39,512 bases of DNA, taken from positions 1 to 39,512 of the forward strand of contig JADHXV010000003.1 in NCBI GenBank assembly GCA_016782785.1, in the 5' to 3' direction. This stretch comes from Planctomycetota bacterium. GTDB taxonomy: Bacteria; Planctomycetota; Phycisphaerae; FEN-1346. How positions within the stretch are numbered: the stretch's first letter is position 1; each line of letters begins with the position of its first letter. The notes under the pieces were generated by a model, which saw only the letters and a program-made list of their open reading frames with translations, did not search any database and was not told the origin of the DNA. The translations under genes were made by a program, and so were the position numbers. Positions 1-8,392 of this stretch are shown in pieces.

Positions 1-46
1 GGAAATTTGCGGTCGTGTGGAACCGTGCCGCAATCGGCTTCTCGAG

Positions 47-131
47 CCCGCCGCGGGAGCGGCGGGTCATGTTTGCTCGGCATGGCACGTGCCTGGCCGG
101 ATCGAGCGTGACCGGCGGCTTCCGCCGCCGG
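47..131. repeat. cluster of short palindromes
   Basis: Three perfect inverted repeats lie in the gene-free first 287 bases: CCCGCCGC/GCGGCGGG with a GGGA loop (47-66), GGCACGTGCC (84-93), and CCGGCGGC/GCCGCCGG with a TTCC loop (112-131). Two share the design of an 8-bp stem with a four-base loop. No convincing gene was seen in 1-287; a reading frame continuous with the downstream lipoprotein exists but looks non-coding because the real start has a strong ribosome-binding site. Confidence 0.6.
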
Positions 132-159
132 CTCGAACAGGTGCAGGTCGTGCCACCCG

Positions 160-181
160 GCGCGGCCCGTACGGGCCGCGC
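160..181. repeat. dispersed palindrome, GGCCCGTACGGGCC family
   Basis: A perfect 22-bp palindrome around the core GGCCCGTACGGGCC. It is preceded by GTGCCACC (150-157). The same core recurs at 8352-8365, 34367-34380 and 39097-39110, with variants at 10553-10570 and 13001-13020, each time between genes. Confidence 0.8.
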
Positions 182-260
182 GGAGTGCCTCGTGGTGCTC
201 GGAACAACCCTGCCGCGCGGCGCGCGCGACTTGCCGCTGGCCGCGGCGGGCCCCTGCCGA

Positions 261-266
261 TATAAT
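261..266 (+). promoter_or_regulatory. -10 box upstream of the cyclophilin lipoprotein
   Basis: A perfect TATAAT stands 21 bases before the start codon at 288. No good -35 box sits at 16-18 bp; TTGCCG at 231-236 is too far away (24 bp). Only the -10 element is supported. Confidence 0.4.
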
Positions 267-287
267 GCCCACACAAGGAGGAACAGA

Positions 288-983
288 ATGACCCAGAAGA
301 CGACCGTGATTCTGGTCGGCGTCCTGCTTCCGCTCGTTGCGCTGGCGGCGCTCGCCGGCTGCTTCGAAACCGAACCGAGTTCCGATTCCGCCCAGGAAGG
401 CGCCGCCGCGCGCGGAGGCGCCGCGAAGGCCCCCGACGCTTCGGAGCCTGCGGACGTGCCCGCTTCCCCTGAACTCGCCAAGGAGAAAGAGGCCGCCATG
501 CCCGAACCGCTGCCCCAGGTCACCCTCCATACCAACAAGGGCGCCATCTGCCTGGAACTGGCCGAGGACGACGGCCCGAACACCGTGGCCAACTTCATCC
601 ACCTGGCCGAGAAGGGGTACTACGACGGCCTGGCGTTCCACCGGGTCATCCCGGACTTCATGGTCCAGGGCGGGTGCCCGGAAGGCACCGGCCGCGGCGG
701 GCCCGGGTACGTCATCCGCGACGAGTTCAGCCCGAACCTGCGGCACACGCGCGGCGTCATCTCGATGGCCAACGCCGGTCCGAACACCGGCGGCAGCCAG
801 TTCTTCATTACCCACGTGCCGACCCCGTGGCTGGATGGCAAGCACGCGATCTTCGGCAAGGTGATCTCCGGCATGGAGGTGGTTGACGCCATCCAGGTGG
901 GCGACAAGATCACCCGCGTGACGGTGGACCGGAAGCGCGACCACGTCTACAAGGCGGAAACCCTGGGTTCGCGGGGGCGCTGA
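288..983 (+). CDS. lipoprotein peptidyl-prolyl cis-trans isomerase (cyclophilin type)
   Basis: A 231-residue cyclophilin that speeds cis-trans isomerisation of proline bonds in exported proteins. The N-terminus is a lipoprotein signal ending in the lipobox LAGC (Cys25), so it should be membrane-anchored outside the cytoplasm. An Ala/Glu/Lys-rich linker follows, then the cyclophilin domain (about 80-225) with the catalytic stretch [13 protein letters not shown], the SQFFI strand and [11 protein letters not shown]. The start at 288 was chosen because AAGGAGG lies just upstream and the lipobox spacing is right. An internal ATG at 498, behind AAGGAG, could in principle give a soluble form, but this is speculative. 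It stands alone before the unrelated secreted pair. Confidence 0.93.
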   Translation: MTQKTTVILVGVLLPLVALAALAGCFETEPSSDSAQEGAAARGGAAKAPDASEPADVPASPELAKEKEAAMPEPLPQVTLHTNKGAICLELAEDDGPNTVANFIHLAEKGYYDGLAFHRVIPDFMVQGGCPEGTGRGGPGYVIRDEFSPNLRHTRGVISMANAGPNTGGSQFFITHVPTPWLDGKHAIFGKVISGMEVVDAIQVGDKITRVTVDRKRDHVYKAETLGSRGR

Positions 984-1137
984 ACCGGCCGCCCGGACTG
1001 AAGGTGTCGGTGGGCACGGGCGTCTCGTCAGGCAGGGTTGGCCGGAAGTTCCCGGTACGCCCGCGGCCCCGTCTTGTTAAAGGCCGAGAGGCGGCCGCCG
1101 GGGTCGCCGGACGGCCGACCCCCCCTGAGACCGCGAC

Positions 1138-1215
1138 ATGTTTATTTACCTCGGCAACGTGCTGCTGATTGCCGCAGCCTCGGCCGTGCTGATCCCCGCA
1201 CCCACAACGTACTAG
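1138..1215 (+). CDS. possible 25-residue hydrophobic peptide
   Basis: A short frame starts at ATG 1138, stops at TAG 1213-1215 and encodes 25 residues with a hydrophobic central run (NVLLIAAASAVLIP), so it could be a single-pass membrane peptide. It ends 10 bases before the next gene. The ribosome-binding site is poor (only GAGA upstream), so chance cannot be excluded. The rest of 984-1225 shows no gene. Confidence 0.25.
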   Translation: MFIYLGNVLLIAAASAVLIPAPTTY

Positions 1216-1225
1216 GCAAAGGGCC

Positions 1226-2671
1226 ATGGGGCGAACCGGTCTCGTGCTTGCATCGGCCTGCCTGGCGTTTGCCGCTTCGGCGACGGCGCGGGCGGAGCGG
1301 CCCGACGCTGACCTCCTGCGCCAGACCGTCGCGCCCGCGGTCTGCACCGTGACGGTCGAGAACACCTGGGGCATGCCGGTCGCGATCGCGAACGGATTCC
1401 TGCTGGGTGACGGGCGGTTCGTTGTCTCGGACCTCGGCGCGGTGGCCCAGCCGGGCGTCGAGAGCGTGATCGTCCGGTTCGAGGACGGGCGGCCGTACCT
1501 GGCCCGGCAGTTCGGCCTGGCCGACGTCTCGCTCGGCCTGGTGGCGCTGGAGGTCCTGGCCGACCGGGGCGGCAAGAGCGGCCTGCCGCTGGCCGGCACG
1601 CTGCCCGACCTCGACGGCCTGACGGCGGTGGGGATGGTCGGCTGGGAGTACGCCAAGGACCTGGGCGTGGCGACGGGCCGGCTGTGGCAGGGGCCGTCGG
1701 CCGACGACGTGGCCAGCCGGGCCCGCATCCAGCCGCCCGCCGGCCTCGACGCCTTTTTGCGCATCGCGGGCGGCGACCTCCAGGCCGCCGGCGGCGCGCC
1801 CGTCGTCGACGCCAACGGCACCGTCCTGGCCGTCCACCTTCCCATCGCGGCCGCGGGCATCCAGGTGCCGCTGGCCGTGCCGGCGTACTCGCTTCGGCGG
1901 TCGCTCTTGTCGGCGGAGCCGAAACTCGCGATGCTGACGAAGTTGCCGAGGCCCGTCTGGCCGGTCGAGACGGTTCGCCTGGCGGGCGAACCGCCCAAGC
2001 CCGCCGGCTTCCAGGACGCCCGCCAACGCATCCGCGACGCCATGGTGTGCGGTCAGTGCCGCGGCCGAGGCAGGGTTCGTGCCGAGTTCGACGGCGGGGC
2101 GATTCGCACCTACGAAGAGAGCATCGAGTGCCCCCGCTGTCACGGCGAGGGCATCGCCCTGGAGAGCGGCGTGTACGAACTCCTGACCACCTGGGCCGAG
2201 GAGGGCACCCGGGCCGTCTGGGTTCCCGGGCCGGTTGGGGCCGTCCAGACGGCCGCCCGCGGCGCCGGACGCGATATGCTCCGCTACCTGGCGTCCCTCG
2301 ACCGGAACTTCCGGGCCGAGTTCGCCCAACGCGCCGGCCGCGACGTCAGCCAGTTGGGCACGCCGGCGCCGCGCGGCCTCATCGTCTACGCCGAGGTCCG
2401 CGAGACCATCGCCGGCCCGGACGGCGAGTATGTCATCCTGGACCCCGTCGATACGGACTGCGTGGTGGCGGTCCGGCTCCAGGACCTCATGGGTAAGGAC
2501 GGGCGGGGTCCCACCGGCCTGGGCCGGCGGCCGCCCGACCGGGCCTGGATCATCCTGGCGGGCACGGTTCTGTCGCGCCTTAAGGCGCCTGGCCACGTGG
2601 GCGTCTGCGTGCTTCCCTTCGAGTGGACCGGTTGCCCCACCCCCGGACCGGTGCCGCGTCCCAAGCGCTGA
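1226..2671 (+). CDS. secreted trypsin-like pseudoprotease with DnaJ-type Cys motifs, paralog 1
   Basis: 481 residues. A signal peptide (about 1-22) is followed by a region (about 25-225) laid out like an HtrA/trypsin-like beta-barrel: NGFLLGDGRFVVSDLGAV replaces the usual GSGF...VVTNxHVV, VSLGLVALEV replaces xxDLALLKV, and AAGGAPVVDANG replaces GNSGGPLVDxxG. All three catalytic positions (His, Asp, Ser) are therefore missing. Two zinc-ribbon-like pairs follow, CGQCRGRG (275-282) and CPRCHGEG (302-309), as in the DnaJ Cys-rich domain. A conserved C-terminal domain (about 385-475) carries AGPDGEY and VLPFEW. The closest relative visible is the next gene. A role in binding peptides or partners rather than cutting them is inferred; the function is unknown. 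Confidence 0.85.
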   Translation: MGRTGLVLASACLAFAASATARAERPDADLLRQTVAPAVCTVTVENTWGMPVAIANGFLLGDGRFVVSDLGAVAQPGVESVIVRFEDGRPYLARQFGLADVSLGLVALEVLADRGGKSGLPLAGTLPDLDGLTAVGMVGWEYAKDLGVATGRLWQGPSADDVASRARIQPPAGLDAFLRIAGGDLQAAGGAPVVDANGTVLAVHLPIAAAGIQVPLAVPAYSLRRSLLSAEPKLAMLTKLPRPVWPVETVRLAGEPPKPAGFQDARQRIRDAMVCGQCRGRGRVRAEFDGGAIRTYEESIECPRCHGEGIALESGVYELLTTWAEEGTRAVWVPGPVGAVQTAARGAGRDMLRYLASLDRNFRAEFAQRAGRDVSQLGTPAPRGLIVYAEVRETIAGPDGEYVILDPVDTDCVVAVRLQDLMGKDGRGPTGLGRRPPDRAWIILAGTVLSRLKAPGHVGVCVLPFEWTGCPTPGPVPRPKR

Positions 2672-2782
2672 GGTTTCCTTGGGCGCCGCGCACCCGGTTC
2701 ATGTGAAACCGGGCGACTTGGCCGGCATTGATAAAGAGGGAAGGCGGCCGATGGCGCTGGGTGGTATGGCGGCGGGTGGCAT

Positions 2783-2806
2783 GGTCATCCCCCTCAGGGG
2801 GTGACC
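2783..2806. other. hairpin between the pseudoprotease paralogs
   Basis: GGTCA-t-CCCCC, loop TCA, then GGGGG-TGACC: a ten-pair stem with one bulged base. No T-tract follows, so a factor-independent terminator is doubtful. It could be a weak terminator or an RNA processing or stabilising stem between the two paralogs. The rest of the 228-bp gap holds no recognisable gene. Confidence 0.45.
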
Positions 2807-2899
2807 AGGTGCGCCCCGGCGCGGCATGGAGCATGCAATAAGCCGGCCCGCCGGCCGTTTAATCCAGTACACGGGTCCATCGCGACGGGGAGGCGATCC

Positions 2900-4441
2900 A
2901 TGCATAAACCAACGATGCTTGGCTTGGCGGTTGTGGGCGCGGTCTTGGCGTCCGGCAGTATGGCAGCCGAGAAGCCCGAGGTCGAGGCCCTTCAGACGTC
3001 CATCGGCCCGGCCGTCTGCACCGTGTCGGTTGAGAACGCCTGGAGCGTGTCTCAGGCCGTGGCCAGCGGCTGGCTGCTCGGCGACGGCAAGTTCGCCATC
3101 ACCGACCTGGGGGCCCTGAAGCATCGCGGGGCGGCCAAGGTGACGTTGCGGTTTGCCGACGGCACCTCGGCCACGGCCACGCAGTTCGGCATGGCCGACC
3201 CGTCGCTGGGGCTGGTGGCGCTTCGGCTCGAGGGGTCGGCCGGGACGCGCAAAGGCCTGGGCCTGGCGTCGGAGCCGCCGAACACGGCGTCGCCCCTCCT
3301 GGTGGCCACGACGGGCTTTGCGTGGGGCGACCAGTTGACCGTCAAGAACGGCCGGCTGATGCGCGGGCCGCGCATTGCGGATGTGGCAACCCGATCCGGC
3401 ACCCAGACGCCCGCGGGCGTCGATGCGTTTCTGAAGATCGAAGGCGACCGGCTGTCGGCCGCCAGCGGCGCCCCCGTGACCGACGCCGGTGGCACCGTGC
3501 TGGCGGTCCGCCTGGACGTGGCGGCCAAGGGGATGACGTCGGTGCTGGCGATGCCCGCCTCGACGCTGCGCGAAACGCTCCTGGCCTCCGGGGCGCAACT
3601 GAAACCCCTCACGGACCTGCCCGAGACGCTCTGGCCGGTCAAGATCCTCCGCCTGCCAGGCGAGCCCGTCACGCAGGAGGCGTTTCTGCGCGCCAGCCAG
3701 ACGTTGAACAAGGCCCTCGTCTGCGACCGTTGCCGCGGGGCCGGTGAGATCGACGGTGCATGGGCCTTCGGCCGAGACGTCACATGCCCGGCGTGCGCGG
3801 GCACCGGCGTCCACCTCGATACTGAGAATCTTGATATGCTCAAGGAATGGTCCCTGGAAGGGGCCCGCGTTGCGTGGGCGCCCGACGTCGACATCCGCAC
3901 GCGGTCGCAGGTCCGCAAGATCGGCGTTGAGGTTGTGGCCCACCTGGCGGTCGTCGGGCGGAGCATGCGGAACTCGTGGGGGCTGCTGGGGCTGCTGGCG
4001 CGACTGAACCAGGTCCGGGCCGAGCCCGGCAAGCCGCAGGGTATCATCCTGTACGCCCAGGTCAAGGAGCAGGTGGCCGGCCCCGACGGCGAGTACCTGC
4101 TTCTGGAGTCCTTCAACACGGGGACGACCGCCGCCGTCCGCGTCGAAGACCTGCTCGGTTGCGACGGCATGGGACCGCTGCCCGGTCGGCAAGTCCCCAA
4201 GAAGGACACTTGGTTCGCCCTGGCCGGCGCCGTCATCTCGCCCTTCAATTCGGGCAAGGCCAGCGGCGTCTACGTGCTTCCGTTCGAGTGGGCGCCGTAC
4301 GTCCCGTCGCTGGACCGGGGTGAGGGCGAGGGCGATCGCCGGCCCGAGTGGGACAGGGGCCGCTGGGGCGACCACGGGCCGGGCGACCGCGGCGGCGGGC
4401 CGGGCGGCCGCGGCGGCGGGCCGGGTGGCGGGGGCCGCTGA
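2900..4441 (+). CDS. secreted trypsin-like pseudoprotease with DnaJ-type Cys motifs, paralog 2
   Basis: 513 residues, clearly homologous to the preceding gene along its whole length. The start at 2900 follows GGGGAGG and opens a signal peptide (about 1-23). In the barrel, the His site reads AITDLGAL and the Asp site DPSLGLVAL, so both are lost, but the Ser site is AASGAP, which keeps a serine where paralog 1 has glycine. Cys pairs CDRCRGAG (275-282) and CPACAGTG (296-303) match the first copy in position. The C-terminal domain repeats AGPDGEY and VLPFEW. Unlike paralog 1 it ends in a Gly/Arg/Asp-rich tail of about 45 residues, likely disordered. The pair looks like a tandem duplication followed by divergence. 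A weak TTTAAT lies at 2858-2863. Confidence 0.87.
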   Translation: MHKPTMLGLAVVGAVLASGSMAAEKPEVEALQTSIGPAVCTVSVENAWSVSQAVASGWLLGDGKFAITDLGALKHRGAAKVTLRFADGTSATATQFGMADPSLGLVALRLEGSAGTRKGLGLASEPPNTASPLLVATTGFAWGDQLTVKNGRLMRGPRIADVATRSGTQTPAGVDAFLKIEGDRLSAASGAPVTDAGGTVLAVRLDVAAKGMTSVLAMPASTLRETLLASGAQLKPLTDLPETLWPVKILRLPGEPVTQEAFLRASQTLNKALVCDRCRGAGEIDGAWAFGRDVTCPACAGTGVHLDTENLDMLKEWSLEGARVAWAPDVDIRTRSQVRKIGVEVVAHLAVVGRSMRNSWGLLGLLARLNQVRAEPGKPQGIILYAQVKEQVAGPDGEYLLLESFNTGTTAAVRVEDLLGCDGMGPLPGRQVPKKDTWFALAGAVISPFNSGKASGVYVLPFEWAPYVPSLDRGEGEGDRRPEWDRGRWGDHGPGDRGGGPGGRGGGPGGGGR

Positions 4442-4503
4442 GCCGGCGGGGTCTTGCCAATTCCATTGCAGCGCATCGGGCCCGGGCTAGGCCGGGCCGA
4501 CAG

Positions 4504-4531
4504 TTGTTCCCTCCCTCCGCTCTGCTATAAT
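4504..4531 (+). promoter_or_regulatory. sigma70-type promoter for the PIN/TRAM gene
   Basis: TTGTTC (4504-4509), 16 bp, then a perfect TATAAT (4526-4531). It lies 54 bases before the start codon at 4586. Confidence 0.65.
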
Positions 4532-4585
4532 AGCCCCGTATCATGATGGCCCGTTTTCATCGGCCCTGGGCGGGAGGGTATTATC

Positions 4586-5599
4586 ATGCTCGTGTTCATT
4601 GTGCGGCTGCTGTTCTTCCTGGCGATGGTGGCGGCGGGGTACGTGTTCGGCGACGCCGTCGGCGACGGGAAACAACTGACCTCGATGCTGGGGTTCGGCG
4701 TGGCCGCGGTGGTGGTTATCGTCGTGGACCTGGCGTTCCGCCGCAAGAACATCAGCGTGGTCTCGGCGGTGTTCTTCGGCCTGCTGGTGGGGTTGGTGGT
4801 GGCGATGCTGCTCGGCCCCGTGGTCGACATGTATCAATGGATCGACGTCGAGGTCCGCCAGGCCCTGAAGGTGGGGATCGCCGCCGTCACGTCGTACCTG
4901 GCAATCTCGATCATCCTTCAGACCAAGGACGATTTCCGTTTCATCATCCCGTACATCGAGTTCGCGAAGCAGCGAAAGGGCGGCCGGCCGCTGCTGCTCG
5001 ACACGAGCGTGATCATCGACGGCCGCATCGCCGATATCGCCGAGACCCGCTTCATCGATTCGCCGATCATCGTGCCGCGCTTCATCCTGCACGAACTCCA
5101 GAGCATCGCCGATTCGTCCGAGAAGATGCGGCGCGACCGAGGCCGGCGCGGGCTCGACATCCTTAACCGCCTCCAGACCACGCCCCACGTCGACATCCGC
5201 ATCCAGGACACCCGCCCCGAGGCCCCCGCCGGTGAAAGCCCCGACCAGAGTCTCGTGAACCTGGCGGCCCATTTGAACGGCCGCGTCGTCACCGTCGACT
5301 ACAATCTGAATAAGGTCGCCCAGTTGGCCCGCGTCGACGTGCTTAACGTCAACGACCTGGCGAACGCGCTGAAGTCCACCGTCATTCCCGGCGAGGAACT
5401 TGAAGTGACCGTTCTCAAGCCCGGTCAGGAGGAAGGCCAGGGCGTCGGGTACCTCGACGACGGGACGATGGTTGTGGTGGAGGACGGCCAGAAGCAGATC
5501 GGCCAGGTCGTCTCGATTAGCGTGACGAACGTGCTCCAGAAGAGCGCCGGCCGCATCATCTTCGGGCGCATCGGAGGCAGGCCGCGGCGGCGCTCGTGA
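4586..5599 (+). CDS. membrane-anchored PIN/TRAM domain protein (YacL-like)
   Basis: 337 residues. Four hydrophobic segments (about 1-115) anchor the protein, followed by a PIN nuclease-fold domain (about 135-260) and a TRAM RNA-binding domain (about 270-330). The PIN acidic residues are visible: LDTSVIIDGRI, the HELQ glutamate, PDQSLVNLA and TVDYNLNK. This is the arrangement of the Bacillus YacL family, usually annotated as a putative ribonuclease whose substrate is unknown. The start follows GGGAGG with good spacing. In many bacteria a YacL-like gene lies just before ispD, and that order is kept here, with 92 bp between them. Confidence 0.92.
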   Translation: MLVFIVRLLFFLAMVAAGYVFGDAVGDGKQLTSMLGFGVAAVVVIVVDLAFRRKNISVVSAVFFGLLVGLVVAMLLGPVVDMYQWIDVEVRQALKVGIAAVTSYLAISIILQTKDDFRFIIPYIEFAKQRKGGRPLLLDTSVIIDGRIADIAETRFIDSPIIVPRFILHELQSIADSSEKMRRDRGRRGLDILNRLQTTPHVDIRIQDTRPEAPAGESPDQSLVNLAAHLNGRVVTVDYNLNKVAQLARVDVLNVNDLANALKSTVIPGEELEVTVLKPGQEEGQGVGYLDDGTMVVVEDGQKQIGQVVSISVTNVLQKSAGRIIFGRIGGRPRRRS

Positions 5600-5619
5600 C
5601 GCCTGGCCCGAAGCGGCGG

Positions 5620-5650
5620 GCGCCGCGCGGGGCGCGGGACGGCGCGGCGC
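5620..5650. repeat. inverted repeat GCGCCGCGC / GCGCGGCGC
   Basis: Perfect 9-bp arms (5620-5628 and 5642-5650) separated by 13 bases, between the PIN/TRAM gene and ispD. The composition resembles the other GCGCGG-rich intergenic hairpins in the window. It could act as a transcript-end stem. Confidence 0.4.
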
Positions 5651-5691
5651 AAGGGCTGCGCCGGCCGAGGGCCTGAAGGGCATTCATCTAC

Positions 5692-6420
5692 ATGCTTTTA
5701 CCACGAGCCAGCGCCATCATTGCCGCCGCGGGGTCCGGACGCCGGTTTGTCCATGCGAGCGGCGCCGGCGGCGGGCCGCCGAAGGTCTTGGCCGACCTGG
5801 CCGGCCGGCCCGTCCTGGCCCATGTGCTCGAGGCCTTCGCCAGGGTCGCTGCCGTGGCGGAGATCGTCGTGGCGGTGCCCGAGGGCCGTCTGGCGTGGGC
5901 ACATGAGGCGCTGGCCGGCCCCTGGCGCGACGGGTGCCGGCTGATGTTCGTCGCGGGCGGCACCGAGCGGACCGACAGCGTGGCCCGCGCGCTGGAGGCG
6001 ACCGACCGCAGCACGGAACTGGTGGCCATCCACGACGGGGCCCGGCCGCTCATCCGGCCGGCGGTCATCGAGGAAGCGCTGCGTACGGCCGTCGAATGCG
6101 GTGCCGCCGTGGTCGGCCGGCCGGTGGACCATACCGTCAAGGCGGTGGCCGAGGACGGTCGCGTCATCGAGACCGTGCCCCGCCGGGCGCTGTGGCTGGC
6201 CCAGACGCCGCAGGTCTTTCGCCGGGAGATCCTGTCGCAGGCGTACGCCCGGCGAAAGGACGTGGTGGGCCGGGTCACGGACGATTCGCAACTGGTCGAG
6301 GCCCTGGGGCAGACCGTCCGGATGGTCCGCGGCGACACGGCGAACCTCAAAATCACCACACCCGAGGACCTGCGGGCCTGCGAAGCGCTCCTGGCCGCCG
6401 GCTGGCCGTTTGAGCCGTAA
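5692..6420 (+). CDS. ispD: 2-C-methyl-D-erythritol 4-phosphate cytidylyltransferase
   Basis: 242 residues, close to the usual 230-240. It transfers CMP from CTP to methylerythritol phosphate in the non-mevalonate isoprenoid pathway. Motifs: AAAGSGRR nucleotide loop with the conserved PKVLADLAGRPVLAHVL, GGTERTDSV, IHDGARPLI, RPVDHTVK, the LAQTPQVF stretch, and TDDSQLVEALG. The loop after GSGRR carries a small Gly/Ala insertion (about residues 20-30) before PKV. No ispF follows; membrane glycosyltransferase genes come next. An ATG at 5692 with GAAGGG upstream is the likely start. Confidence 0.95.
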   Translation: MLLPRASAIIAAAGSGRRFVHASGAGGGPPKVLADLAGRPVLAHVLEAFARVAAVAEIVVAVPEGRLAWAHEALAGPWRDGCRLMFVAGGTERTDSVARALEATDRSTELVAIHDGARPLIRPAVIEEALRTAVECGAAVVGRPVDHTVKAVAEDGRVIETVPRRALWLAQTPQVFRREILSQAYARRKDVVGRVTDDSQLVEALGQTVRMVRGDTANLKITTPEDLRACEALLAAGWPFEP

Positions 6421-6499
6421 AGCGCCGCGCCGCCGCGCCACGCGCAGCACGAGGGGTCGAAAGACGAGCCTGCACGGGACGCCATCGTCGGAGGACGGA

Positions 6500-8338
6500 G
6501 TGGCCGACGGACCACAGAGGCTTGAGAAGCTCGACGGGGGCGCGCCTCCCCCGCCGCCGGAGCACCGTCCGACGGCCGCGACGGTGGTTTTCCTGGCGGT
6601 GGTGGCCTCGGTCCTGGCGCTATACGGGGCGTCGGACCGGCCGCTGTTCACGGCACACGAGGCGCGGGCGGCGCGGTGCGCCCGGCATATGCTCCGGCCG
6701 GACGAATGGCCGGGAGACAGGCCGAACCCCTGGCTGATTCCGCAGTTCTCGCCCGATGTCCCGCCGGGCCTGGCCTACCAGAAGCCGCCGCTGTACTACT
6801 GGGCGGTGGCGGCGGCGAGCCTGGTCGGCGGCGAGGTGACACCACTGACGGTCCGCCTGCCCAGCGCGGTCGGTTTTGTCCTGCTAGTCCTCGTCGTCTA
6901 CTTCCTCGGCCGCGACCTCGTGGGCCACCGGACGGGCCTTGTGGCGGCCCTTGTGCTGGCGAGCACGCCGAAGGTGCTCTGGTGGGGGAGGGCTGCCATC
7001 CTCGACCCGATGCTGGCGGTGTGCATCGCGGCCGCGCTGCTGTGCTTCGTGCGGGCCCACCTGGGCCGCGGCGGCGCCTGGCAGTATTGGCTCTTCTGGG
7101 CCTTGGCGGGGCTGGGCACGCTCGTCAAGGCGACCGCCCTCGTGGTGCCGCTGCTGACGGTCGGCCTGTACCTGCTCGTCCGGTGTCGGCAGGACGGGTT
7201 CTGGCGGTCGCTGGCGCGCCTGAAGCCGATCACGGGGCCGCTGGTGCTGCTGGCCGTGGCGGCGCCGTGGCACATGGCGGCCCACTGGGCGACAGGCGGC
7301 GCGTTCAGCCGCATCTACTGGGGCATGCATGTGTTCGGCCGGGCCACCGGGACCGGCGTCTTCGAGGCCAGGACGGCCCCGTGGTTTTACCTGCCGGCGA
7401 TGGCCCGCGACCTGTTTCCATGGGTCGTGTTCCTGCCGGGGGCGTTGGTCCAGGTCTGGCGGCGTCGCTCGCGACCCGAACGCCGGGCGATGCTGTTTCC
7501 GTTCGTGTGGTTCGTCGGCTCGCTGGCGTTCTTCTCGGCCGTATCGTTTAGAAAAGATGAGTACATGCTCGTGGCGTATGGCGCGGCGGCGCTGCTGGTC
7601 GGGTACTTGCTGGACTATTACGTCGAGGCGCAGAACGAGGATGCGGCCCTTCGCAAGTGGATCGTGGTGGCCTTTGTGGTCCTGGCTGCGGTTGCGGTCG
7701 TGATGGTGGCGGCGCTGTTGGCGCTGGGCCTGGCGCCGTGGGCCCGCCAGGGGCTGCTCGAGGCGCTCGACAATCGGACCGACCGGGCGGTCGTCTCGGC
7801 GGTCGGCAACCTGCTGGCCGGTCGGGTCTGGCTGGCGGTGGCGCTGGCCGCCCCGGTGGCGGTGGGGGCGGTGGCATCGCTCGTGTTGGTTCTGCGGCGT
7901 CGGGCGACGGGGGCGTTTGCGCTGACCGTCTGCACAACGATCTTGGCGTTTGCCCTCTTCGTCGAGATGGCGGTGCCGGCGCTCGGCCGGGTGCGGGGCC
8001 TGGTGGCGTTCGCCGACGCGGTCGAGGCCGAGGCCGTCCGCCGCGGCCCGTCCACGCGGGTGCTTCTGGCGATTGAGGAGTGCCACGAACTGGCCTTCCT
8101 TCTGGACGAGCGGGCCGACGAGTTGAAGGCCCTTGTGAAGCCGCAGGCCTTCCTCGGCCGCGAGACGGCCGAGGGCCGGTCCTGGCTGGTCGTGACGGAC
8201 CGAGACGCCTACGAATCGGGTGCCTGGGCCGACCTGGGCGCGTGGCAGGTGGTGGCGCAGACGCCCGAAGGCCATCGCCGGCCGATGATCTGCCTGGCCC
8301 CGCCAGCCGAGAAAAGCGAACCGACGGAGGAGCCATGA
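6500..8338 (+). CDS. membrane glycosyltransferase, family 39 / ArnT-like
   Basis: 612 residues with about a dozen hydrophobic segments. The N-terminal periplasmic loop reads HEARAARCARHML, matching the acidic EAR motif of ArnT/PMT-type enzymes, and KPPLYYW follows, typical of GT39/GT83 proteins that use polyprenyl-phosphate sugars to modify lipids or proteins outside the membrane. The GTG at 6500 was chosen because GGAGG lies five bases upstream; an open frame continues upstream into ispD but is not supported. The stop TGA overlaps an ATG for the next gene, a family-2 glycosyltransferase that could make the polyprenyl-sugar donor. The acceptor is unknown. Confidence 0.88.
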   Translation: MADGPQRLEKLDGGAPPPPPEHRPTAATVVFLAVVASVLALYGASDRPLFTAHEARAARCARHMLRPDEWPGDRPNPWLIPQFSPDVPPGLAYQKPPLYYWAVAAASLVGGEVTPLTVRLPSAVGFVLLVLVVYFLGRDLVGHRTGLVAALVLASTPKVLWWGRAAILDPMLAVCIAAALLCFVRAHLGRGGAWQYWLFWALAGLGTLVKATALVVPLLTVGLYLLVRCRQDGFWRSLARLKPITGPLVLLAVAAPWHMAAHWATGGAFSRIYWGMHVFGRATGTGVFEARTAPWFYLPAMARDLFPWVVFLPGALVQVWRRRSRPERRAMLFPFVWFVGSLAFFSAVSFRKDEYMLVAYGAAALLVGYLLDYYVEAQNEDAALRKWIVVAFVVLAAVAVVMVAALLALGLAPWARQGLLEALDNRTDRAVVSAVGNLLAGRVWLAVALAAPVAVGAVASLVLVLRRRATGAFALTVCTTILAFALFVEMAVPALGRVRGLVAFADAVEAEAVRRGPSTRVLLAIEECHELAFLLDERADELKALVKPQAFLGRETAEGRSWLVVTDRDAYESGAWADLGAWQVVAQTPEGHRRPMICLAPPAEKSEPTEEP

Positions 8339-8392
8339 TGGGTTTCCGCGCGGCCCGTACGGGCCGCGCGGCACGAAGCGGAGGAGCCATGA
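8325..8392. repeat. palindrome flanked by a 14-bp duplicated RBS/start codon
   Basis: CGGAGGAGCCATGA occurs at 8325-8338 and again at 8379-8392. Between the copies sits a 26-bp perfect palindrome (8346-8371) with the core GGCCCGTACGGGCC. The duplicated 14-mer contains a ribosome-binding site and start codon, and its first copy holds the stop codon of the upstream gene. This looks like a target-site duplication around an inserted short palindromic element. Confidence 0.8.

Noticed and set aside
15-287. N-terminal extension of the cyclophilin
   Set aside because: The extension is palindrome-rich and lacks protein-like sequence; AAGGAGG and the lipobox fix the start at 288.
6101-6499. Upstream extension of the membrane glycosyltransferase into ispD
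   Set aside because: It is an Arg/Ser/Pro-rich out-of-frame reading of ispD; GTG 6500 has a good ribosome-binding site.
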